This document shows positions 19,452 to 28,500 of a stretch of DNA of 38,308 bases, one piece after another. The stretch covers positions 1,008,612 through 1,046,919 of the forward strand of contig GG745345.1 in NCBI GenBank assembly GCA_000151295.1. The letters are read 5' to 3'. Made by a program: the position numbers and the translations under genes. Under the pieces are notes generated by a model. It worked only from the letters and a program-made list of their open reading frames with translations. It was not told where the DNA came from and ran no database searches. Source of the DNA: Allomyces macrogynus ATCC 38327 (Eukaryota; Blastocladiomycota; Blastocladiomycetes; Blastocladiales; Blastocladiaceae). The number at the start of each line of letters is the position of its first letter. Position 1 is the stretch's first letter.

Positions 19452-20996
19452 ATGTCCTCCAGCTCCTCGACCCGCCGTCCCACTCCGCGCCGCCCGTCGC
19501 CGCGCCGTTCAACGAACCACCGCGCCGAACTCGACTGGGTCATGATTGGCTACGGCCGCTGGGAGCGCCGCCATCGCCGCGCCGTGCCGCAAGTGGCGGC
19601 AACTATGCAGGCCGCACCAGCTCCCGCACCAGCTCCCGCACCAGCTCGCGAACCCGTCCATCACGCAGCAGTCAACGACGACAAGGAATCACTCCGCCGC
19701 ATGCCGTCGGTCGACTCGGTCGGCGCCGCGTCCGTGACTGACTCGCTCTCCGACGAATTGATGCGGTTGCTCAACGGCCAGGTCCAAGTCCACGAAGACG
19801 ATGCGCACCACGACAAACACGACGTGCACAACGACACCGACTCGGCGTGCGGCGAGTCGATTGCCACGCTCTCGCCTGCCCCGTCCATGGGCAACTTGCG
19901 CGCCGTCGTCGCTGTTGCTCCCGAGAAACCGGTCATCGTCCGCAAGCCCTTGACACTCGCCGACGTGCCGTTTGAAATCCTCCTGTCCATCACGCGTTAC
20001 CTCATCCCTTCCACGGCCGCCCTGACCACAGCCGCGCCACCTGGCGACGACCACGCCCACCACGAAACGGACATCCAACAAACCGAAGACCGCATTCGCC
20101 TGTCCACCCTCCTCGCGCTGCGCCGCACGTCGCGCTCGTGTCGTACCGCCGCTGATGCGCACCTCGCCCCGCTCGTCACTCGCGCCATCGCCACGCTCAC
20201 CGCGGCCGAATCCCTGGCCCGCGACGAATCCCTGGCCGCGCACCTCGCTGCGCGCCCAACATTGCAGCATAACCGCCGGTTCATGCGGTACTTGACGCGC
20301 GCACACTTGGTCGAACTCGCGGCGCTCCAAGCACCACCACCAGACTTGCAGCGTGTCGTCGAGGCCCTCATCCGAATTCGCGGTGTCGACCTCGCTGATA
20401 AGCGCGCTCTCCCGATGCGCGGGGTTGTCGTCTTGCACTCGGAACCGACCCGCAATGCCGTGCCGTGGCGTAACTACGCGCCCGGTACCGCGCCGTGGTC
20501 ACTCGTCCGTCGTGAACTGACGCGTCCGGTCGTCCGGGGCTGGGTCGCGTCGCTTGCTGCGCACGTGGTCGACGCGACGCACCGGCCGCCCTGGGACCGT
20601 AAAGGGGTCGCTGCCGCGCGCGAGATTTTGGAAACGTTGGATACGACATACGAGCGGATGCGGCAAGTGTCACAGCCCGGGTTCCATGCGCTTGTGGTGG
20701 TTGCGGCATGTATTCAGTATGCCGAGGCCATGGATGCGGTTGCGCAGGCGGCCGAACGGGTCGAGTTGATGAGTGTGCGGCGGACAAGATTGGAGCGGGT
20801 GGCCAAGGCGCTGGTGCCACCAAAAGCTGATGAGATGGAGTCGAAAGCAAAGAAGGTGGATGCGCAAGAGTGTCTCGACGCAGTCGTGTTTGCCGGGTCG
20901 CGCCGGTCCTTGACGGGGTCGTCGTCGAATGCAGGGCATACACCATGGTACATTGCGCAGGACGCGGTGCCGCTGCTCGCCCCGGGGCTCGAGTAA
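19452..20996 (+). CDS. F-box-like domain protein of unknown function
   Basis: One exon of 514 residues from the ATG at 19452; an upstream in-frame ATG near 18924 would add a poorly protein-like leader. Residues 1-160 are disordered: Arg/Ser/Pro at the start, three (APAP)-type repeats, then an acidic His/Asp tract. Residues ~165-235 resemble an F-box: LTLADVPFEILLSITRYLIP, then after an approximately 30-residue His/Asp-rich insertion, LLALRRTSRSCRTAADAHL. F-box proteins bind Skp1 and deliver substrates to SCF ligases. The remaining ~280 residues look helical and folded, but I do not recognise a family. There are no Kelch, WD or LRR repeats. It converges with the kinase gene across a 500-bp gap. 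Confidence 0.7.
   Translation: MSSSSSTRRPTPRRPSPRRSTNHRAELDWVMIGYGRWERRHRRAVPQVAATMQAAPAPAPAPAPAREPVHHAAVNDDKESLRRMPSVDSVGAASVTDSLSDELMRLLNGQVQVHEDDAHHDKHDVHNDTDSACGESIATLSPAPSMGNLRAVVAVAPEKPVIVRKPLTLADVPFEILLSITRYLIPSTAALTTAAPPGDDHAHHETDIQQTEDRIRLSTLLALRRTSRSCRTAADAHLAPLVTRAIATLTAAESLARDESLAAHLAARPTLQHNRRFMRYLTRAHLVELAALQAPPPDLQRVVEALIRIRGVDLADKRALPMRGVVVLHSEPTRNAVPWRNYAPGTAPWSLVRRELTRPVVRGWVASLAAHVVDATHRPPWDRKGVAAAREILETLDTTYERMRQVSQPGFHALVVVAACIQYAEAMDAVAQAAERVELMSVRRTRLERVAKALVPPKADEMESKAKKVDAQECLDAVVFAGSRRSLTGSSSNAGHTPWYIAQDAVPLLAPGLE
19614..19648 (+). repeat. 12-bp tandem repeat (about 3 copies) coding Ala-Pro repeats
   Basis: The unit gcaccagctccc is present in nearly three consecutive copies inside the F-box-like gene and encodes an APAPAPAPA stretch. 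This is a small slippage-prone minisatellite, probably length-variable. Confidence 0.8.
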
Positions 20997-21495
20997 AGTC
21001 GGGCATGCGCAACGCACCTGATTTTTCGTGATGGTTGGCATCATGCATTCCACACCAAGTGAGTTCGTTCTGCAAGTCATGTTCCTCGTCGCTGTTCCTC
21101 ACGCTGGCCGTGCTTCTCGTTCCGGATCCGTTTTTTGTTCTGTCTCTTCACGCCGCGGCCTGCGTGTCTCTGATGGTCGCTTTTTGGTTTTTGTTGGTGT
21201 GTTGTCTTCTCATTTTCCCCTCATGCCCCATTGGCGCAGTTTTGCCCGTCATCCATGTCTTCCAAGTCGTTCTTTTTTGGGCAATACACACGGATGCCTG
21301 TCATGGCCTCCCTTTATCATCACTGCTGATCTTGAAGAACGTTTCGAATGTTTTGTGCGGGTGAGCAAAGTCGCCATTCAGCGGCTCGACTCTCTGGGTG
21401 ATGGCAGGAGCACAGCTTCAAGCATGCCCCGCAAAATTAATCCACGATCGCCCTGTATCCAACAAACGAAACGCAAGCACAGCGGGTATATATAT
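20997..21495. other. Convergent intergenic region between the F-box-like gene and the kinase
   Basis: 500 bp holding both 3' ends. It is T/C-rich (21060-21330), which makes one frame look hydrophobic although it has no proper ATG. An AT-rich patch (tatatatttacataac) lies at 21487-21502 on the kinase stop side and is a likely kinase 3'-end signal. No gene is supported. Confidence 0.45.
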
Positions 21496-24400
21496 TTACA
21501 TAACGACGCAATCGTCGCGCGCCGCCGCCGGTTTCCGACGCGGAACCCCACCGCCCGCGAGCGCGGCCACGGCCAGCGGGCCAGGTGGACCCGACAGGGG
21601 CGACGGGGTCGCGGGTGTCCGGCCCGTCGTGGTCGACGACAGCGGCGGCTCGATGGCGGACCAGAACGCCGCGTCCATGGCCGCGAGAGGGGATGGGGGT
21701 GCGCGCCGCGCCGCGGCCTTGTCGCGTCTCGTCATCAGTGCGTAGTCGTCGGACCGCAGCGCGGCGACGGACGGCGGGGTGGCGGATGCGGGGGATGTGG
21801 TCGCCGGAGGGGTAGCGCCGGGCTACAACGGAGGAGCGCGATGGTGAGGATCCGACCATGAAGTGATCAAGCAAAGAACTACTGTGTACCTTGCCACCGC
21901 ACACGACCACGCGTCCACCAATCGGCGGACACACTGCGCACGCCTTGCACACGATCGCCGAACACGTTGCGCACACGCGTCCTTTCCGCACGAGCTGCGC
22001 GCAGATCCGGCACTCGACACAAGCATCAAGCGCGAGCTTGATCCACTTGTGCGGGTTCCGCGCCGCATTCGGCACGGGCGGCGCGTCAGACGGAACCACG
22101 AACTCGGCCGTTGCCGCCGCTGCTGCTGCTGCTGCAGCCGCAGCTGCTGCGGCACCGGACCTTCGCCGCGCTGCCGCGCGACCGGGGGAGACAGCGTCGC
22201 GCATGCGGTCCACGAGGGCGCCGACGACCGGCGTCGAAGCAGAGGGCACATGCGGTGACCACGCGAGTTGCGCCATTTGCAGTGGGGACGGGAAGATGGT
22301 CGGGAGGGGCGGAGCGGGAGGTGGCGACGAGGCGGTGGGACCGTGGCGCGGCGTCGTGGCCATGGGCGTCGAGTCCGGTAGGAACGTGGTCGGCGGCAAC
22401 GTCCCGACAGACGAGACTTCGGTCGCGTGCACCGACGTCGAGTCGTCGGTCATGGCCTGACGAGGCGCTGGAGCAGGTGCTCCACCGCCAACAGGTGACC
22501 CGACGGTCCGTGGCGGCCATTCGTACGGCGCAGCTGGCCGCGCGACCGTCGTCTGATACGGGAGCATTGAAAACTCGGGCGCCATCGGCGTCGCGACGGG
22601 CGGCGACGGTGGTGGTGGAGGTGCCGGTGCCTTTGGGAACCCGGGCGTGCCTGGCGTCCCCGTTCCGCGGCGCCCCTGGTTGTAGACCGAGTGTACGATC
22701 CACGGATGCTGGAGCAGTTGCGCTGCCGTCCACCGCGCGTTCTCTTCCTTTTGAAGGCAACACAAGAGGAAACTGCGCATGTCGTTGGAGATGTTGTCGG
22801 GCAGCGGCGGGCACGCGTCCTCGACGATGCGGTAGAGTGCGGCCCACGGGTTCTTGAACTCGTAGTAGGGCGGCTCGCCCGTGAGCAGCTCAATAATCGT
22901 GCACCCGAGCGACCAGATGTCGGATGCGGTCGAAGACTTGCCCGGGTAGATGATCTCGGGCGCCATCCTGTTTGCAATCGCGATACATCAGCGTTAGGAT
23001 AGCAAGTGAACGAATGCGAAGGGGATCGCGGCAACCAACAAGCGTACCAGTAGGCCGTACCGACGCCGTCCGACTTGGTGTCGGTCACCGACTGTGATAC
23101 TCCAAAGTCGGACAGCTTGACGTTGCCGTCCTTGGTCGTGAGAATGTTGGCTGCCTTGAGATCCAGGTGCTTGAGCTACGATTGTCATGTCCGCGTCAGC
23201 AACCACCCTCGAGAAATTCACGACGGGCGAAAAAGCCAGCGTACCCCTTGCTGGTGAATATACGAGAGCCCCTGCAGCACCTTGAAGACGATCGCCACGA
23301 CCACCTTTTCTGGGAGCGGCCCGAAATGCTTGAGCGTCGAGGAGAGCGATCCGTTTTCGACAAACTCGAGAATGATGTTGAAGTCGGTCTCGGTCTGGAT
23401 GAACCCAATGTACTTCACGACGTTGGGATGGTCGAGCGTCTCCATTTTGCGAACTAGACGAACAAATGTGATTGATGATTCCGCACGCGTCAGCACCGAC
23501 TCTTTCGCACCACAACGACAAACACCCCCAACACGCGATTCGGTCGGTACCCTCGGTCAAGATGGTCTCCTGGTCCTTGTTATTCGAGAGCTCAAACCGC
23601 TTGATCGCGACCGTATGGTGCGAGTCGACATTAATTGCGCGGAACACGGCGCCAAACTGGCCGCGGCCAATGCAATTGCCGACAATGTACTGCTCCAGGA
23701 TGGTCACTCCGTCGGGCGCGTGTCTCGACAGAATGTAAGGGCCGTCCTGGTCGGCTGTGCCCGCGACGGCGTGCAAACCATGCTCACTAGCCCCGGCCGC
23801 GGCAGTGATCGCCGGTGCAGCCCCAGAAGTTGCTGATAAATGGTCCGACATGGATCGACGAATCGACGACGGATGCCCAGTTGCATCGGCTGCAGATGCC
23901 GCAGCCGAGCTCGTGGGCAACGCAGGTGCGGATGCGGCAGCGAGCCCCGCGCCGCCCGCTGGTGCAGCGACCGACGACGTGGTCGTGGTCAGGACCGAAG
24001 TGCCCACACTCGACCGTCTGCGGCGCCGTACAGCGATTGGCGACTTGGACCCGAGCGATGCCGTCGACGGCCAGCTGTCAGTCGTGCACGCCGACGACGT
24101 GTTGGACGAGGGTGGCGACGGGTGGTGCGTCAAGTCCGGGAGACTCATGTACGCGCCGAAGTGCGCTGCGGCGGGGTGAGGGACCGGTGGCATCGGTGGG
24201 AACGGTGGGAGAGCTTTCGCGGCCTTGGGACCGGGTGGATGAGGGAAAGCGGAAGATGGAGATGCCGGATCAGGAGTGGAGAGGGGCGCCCCCGCAGAGG
24301 GAGAGCGCGCGAGCTTTGCTGCGGACGCGGACGGCTTGCGAGGGTAAGGCGACGTGCTCGCAGTTCCCGACGGCGTCGTGGGCGGCGCTGCCGATGCCGT

Positions 24401-24919
24401 TAGCGCGTGCAAACTCGTGCTTCTGGACGGCGTCTCAGCAAGACCGTACTCGCTCGCGCTCCTGGACGGCGGCGTGCCGGCGCGCGCGGCGGAAGACATG
24501 GGCGGCCGACTCGTCGCCTCGCTCACGTCTTGCAGCATGGTCCGCGATGTCGCTCCGGATCCGTTGCCGCCAGGTAACGAAGTTGCCGACATATTCCCGT
24601 GCGCCATGGCCGATACGGACGACGTCAGTGACACCGTCGTCGACATGTCGTCCGGCAGCTGCATGGCCGAGACGGACCCGCGTGCACCGCTGATACTGCG
24701 GTTCGGCGACGCCGACCGTCTCCGCATCGAGGCCGCATCACATGCCGACTGCGCCGCGGCCGCGGCCGCAAGTTGCTGAAACTGCTTGCGCGTGGCCGAG
24801 ATATCGATGCGCGACGCGTCAATGGACGACTGGCTTGCCTGTGCCGGTGGTAGCGACGGATCCGGCGCAGGATCGGTGGGGACAGCGGGCCCTGCCGACA
24901 GAGGGGCGGGTGGGGCCAT
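21496..24919 (-). CDS. Cdc7/SepH/MAP3K-epsilon-type protein kinase with Cys-rich finger and C-terminal CaaX box
   Basis: Five exons: 24919-23551, 23453-23245, 23175-23048, 22967-21890 and 21822-21496; introns of 97, 69, 80 and 67 nt. The product is 1036 residues. Residues 1-410 are Ser/Pro/Ala-rich and disordered. The kinase domain spans ~411-659: GNCIGRGQFGAVF (P-loop), VAIK (Lys440), LDHPNVVKYIGF, KLSDFGVSQS, VGTAYWMAPEII, ASDIWSLGCTIIELLTG, LLQHPWI. It matches septation-initiation kinases (S. pombe Cdc7, Aspergillus SepH, plant MAP3K-epsilon), which act at spindle poles and division sites. The catalytic HRD reads HLD (529-531). Unlike those relatives, the domain is preceded by a long N-terminus and I see no HEAT/ARM repeats after it. 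Residues ~877-920 form a treble-clef-like cluster (CVECRIC ... CATC ... CKAC), followed after the last intron by a Pro/Ala-rich tail ending RKPAAARDDCVVM. CVVM is a canonical prenylation motif. Confidence 0.88.
22113..22153 (-). repeat. GCN trinucleotide run coding poly-Ala in the kinase tail
   Basis: A run of tgc/gct/gcc triplets encodes about 14 consecutive alanines upstream of the Cys-rich cluster. It is a likely length-polymorphic microsatellite acting as a flexible or helical linker. Confidence 0.8.
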
Positions 24920-25572
24920 GGTTGATGGTCGATGAGGGTCGCTGGCCGCGACCACAGCGACTTCCCCCAATGCACGGACGAGTCCCGCGCACGCGCAGGC
25001 GGTGGAGGAAGCGCGCGATGCGCTCGGGCGCGGTATTGAGCGAGCTAAAAGCGCGTTCAGGGCCGTGATCGAAGCGGTACGGCGCAAGGGCGATGCTTGA
25101 GATGCTGTTGTGCAGAGACCGCGGCCAGCGCGTGCAACAGTCGGGATGGGGCGCCCTGGCGGATCGAATGCGGAGAGTTGCAGCAAGTATTGACGGGTGT
25201 CTAGCGCGAGTGTGATGAACGTACAAGTCGGCGGCGGCGGCAGTCGTGCAGTTGCAGTTGCGGACGGCGTGTCGCGGTGGTGCTGCTGTTGCGCCGTCGT
25301 TTTGTTGTTTTTGGCAGCGTTGTTGTTGGTGCGACGCTCTCGTTTCTTCGCGCTTGTGGGAAAGTGAGAACGACGGGAACGCGATCACGCCGGCATGTCG
25401 GCCGCAGGCAGCAGCCCAGGCGGGCCGTCGTACCGCTGTCGCCTCGCCTGCTCAGCCTGCATGGACGCCTCACAAGAAAAGATCTATCGACTGTATCAGC
25501 TTTCATCGTGGCGCTCCTCGCCCCGGACACCAACAACGTTGGGGACCTGCACGCGTCTTCAAGGGCCTTCGC
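24920..25572. other. Intergenic region: kinase promoter and INO80 3' end
   Basis: About 650 bp between two minus-strand genes. The kinase frame is open upstream of its ATG to 25186 but has no earlier ATG that reads as protein. A T-rich stretch at 25290-25330 on the + strand (A-rich on the coding strand) may contribute to INO80 3'-end formation. Nothing else was recognised. Confidence 0.4.
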
Positions 25573-28500
25573 TCACGCGCCGTCCATCACGTCCACCAGC
25601 ATGCTCTCCTCGTCCTCGCCGTCATTAGTCTCGACGACGCGCGGCAACGCCGTCCCCGTGCCCGCACTAGCTGCGTCCGCGTCCGCACCCGTCGGGCCGA
25701 GGGCGCCGTTGGCCTCGCTCGATGCTGCCGCAGGCACCGCAGGGCTCGCCGCGTCGGTTTGATCGGTTGACTTGGACCCGCGTGCACCAGATTTGCGCGA
25801 TGTCCCGGCCGTGGCACGACGCTTGCGCGGTGGACCCGCGGCCGCAGCTGCTGCACCTTCGCTGGCACCGGAACCAGCAGCGGCCGGTTGCTGACCGAGC
25901 AGTCCGCGGTGCTTGATCGATCCGGACGTGCGTTTGCGCTTGGTAGGTGGCGCCACGGGCGTGTTGGGCGTCGATGACGAGGTGTCGGGGTTGGCCGCGT
26001 CGGGTTCAGGCATGTCAGCAGGTGTCGATGGCCGTGGATCAGCGGATGTTGGGGCAGATTCGGTGGTCGCGGGCGCTGGGCCTACCGTTGCAGTTGCCGC
26101 GGTATCGTCGGGTGGAGCCGCACTCTCGATCGCTGCCGGTGGAGCTGCGGCCGTCGCAGCAGCAGCGGCCGACTTCTTGGCTCGTGATTTGCGCGGCGCC
26201 GCCTTGGCCTTGGGCGGTGCGGGCTCGCCCGCGTCGCCAGCAGCGCTTGTGCCGTCTTGGTTCGCGGCCGGGTCCGTCGGTGCGGTCGCCGCCTCCTTCG
26301 CAGCAGCGGAGGCGGCCGACTTGCGTGGACGCGGGGCGCGCTTGGGTTTCGGCTTGGCAGCTGTCGTCATCGACGACGCGGCAGCGCCCGGCTCCGGTGT
26401 CCCTGCTTGCGCGGCACTCGACTTCCCAGCACCATTCCCGGCCGCCGCCGTAGCGGGCGCCGATGCCGCACTCGCCACCCCTTTCTTCACACCGCGCGCG
26501 CGCCCCGCCGCCGTCCCTGCGGCCGGCTTACGCATTTCCTCCTCGAGCAACGCGCGCATCGCTGCATCGTCGTCGTCATCACCAAACAAGAGCGACGCCA
26601 TTTCCTTGGCCGACGGCGCTGAGGCCATGGCCTGGTCGCCCTCCTCGGTCGCGTCGGCGCCCGGTGTTCCCGAAATGACGACGCGCTGGATATGATCCTT
26701 TTGCCGCGCACGCTCGAGAATGCGTTCTTCAATCGAGTGCCGCGTCACGAGGCGGTAGACGGTGACTTGCCGTTTTTGGCCGAGCCGGTGCGCGCGGTCC
26801 ATAGCTTGCCGGTCAACGGTCGGGTTCCAGTCGGAATCTGATGGGAATCAGCGAGATGGTGAGAGTCAACGCGTCCCAACTTCGAGTCAAAAAAAAGCCG
26901 AGAAAACGGACCAAAGAAAATGACCGTGTCGGCAGCAGTCAAGTTGATCCCAACACCACCAGCGCGCGTACTCAGCAAAAAGATGAACAAGTCGTCGCGC
27001 GTCTGCCAGTCGGACACCAAGTCGCGGCGGTCGCCGAGCGTCGTCGACCCATCGAGCCGTTGGTAGCTGAACTTGCGGTAGATCAGGTAATCTTCCATCA
27101 GGTCCATCATGCGCGTCATTTGGAAGTAGATCAGGCACCGGTGGCCCTCGGACTTGAGTTTCGGCAACAGCACCTCGAGCGCCTGCAACTTGCCCGACGC
27201 GGAAATCATCGACTGCATGTTGGGCACGCAAATCGTCGATCTGGTGTGCGGCACGATCCGGACAAGGTCGGTCACGGCAGGTACCGCAAGCTTGGCCGTA
27301 CTCGAGCCGTACCTCAACGCCACGGCTGCCGAGCCATCCTCGTCGGGTGGGGGCCAGTAGAGCGCGTGGAACGCCGACGTGACGGTCGTGCTTGGTGCGT
27401 CGGCATGGACGTACTCCCACTCGAGTGGCGGCAGCGCCACGGCGCGCGGCTGCACGAGCTCGAGCGACGGCGGGATCCACGGCGACTCGAGCAGGCCGTG
27501 CCTTGCGTCGCGCACGATGCGGCGCACGACCGGGTCCGAATCGCACGCGGCTGCCTTCTGCAAACCCGTCACGCTCCACGACGCGACGTCGCGCATCACG
27601 CCCGGATACATCGCCTCGAGATGCTCGTGCAGCTTTGCGCGCTGTAGGGCATTGTAGTGCCGCGCGACGCGCAGCACATCGACGGTGCTGTACCCGGTCA
27701 GGCACTCGGGCACGTCCACGTCGATATGCAGCGTCCGATTGCCGTCCATGTGCACGGCGCTCACGTCGTGCACGAGCCCGACCAGCCGCCGTGGGAACCG
27801 CGTCGCGAGCGCCGCGTGCACGCGCACCGCGACCTGTGCGTCGGAGGCCGTCGACGGCAGCGACACCGTGGCTGCGGCCGCCGCGTCGGCACTCCCCACA
27901 TCCCCGGCATTCGCGGGCACGTACGCGCCGCCGCCCGCGACAACGCCCACCCGACCAGCGATCACAGGCGCCATGACAAACGGCGAGACCGAGTCGGACC
28001 GCTCGAGCAGTTCCGGGTGGTTGCAGACCTTGCGCAACTGCATGACCACGTTCATGAGCGAGTCGCCCGAACTGTCCTCGTCGTCGTCGATCCCGCCGGC
28101 ACCCGCCCCACCACCTGCAGGATCCCGTGCGAGCTCGTCGTCGAGGTCGCGCTTGGCAGCCTTTCGTGCGGCCGCTGCCGCGCGAGCGGCCGACGCCGCC
28201 TTGGACGCGCCATTGCGCACCGAGTCGAGAATATCGCGAATCGAAATCTTTTGCTTGAGCAGTCGGTAGAGTAGCATCTGCTTCTTCGACAGCGCGCACG
28301 ACACGTTGACTTCGATCTTTTCGCCGAGTTCCGACTGCACGTCGCGCTTGACGCGGCGCAACATAAACGGCTGCAAGATCATGTGCAGCCGCTTGACCTG
28401 CTCGGCGTTCATTTGCCGCTTGTTCACGGCGGCCGACTCGATATCGCGCGAGAACCACTCGTTGAACTCGGTGTGCGAGTCGAAGAGTGTCGGCATAATG

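Noticed and set aside
21035..21364. Hydrophobic 109-codon frame that looks like a small membrane protein
   Set aside because: It begins at a TTG, not an ATG, and lies in a T/C-rich convergent 3' region; hydrophobicity follows from T-rich codons.
21437..21890. Unspliced end of the kinase (frame continuing to 21437)
   Set aside because: It becomes Arg-rich after the GTACAC donor. Splicing to 21822 gives a Pro/Ala/Ser tail in keeping with the rest.
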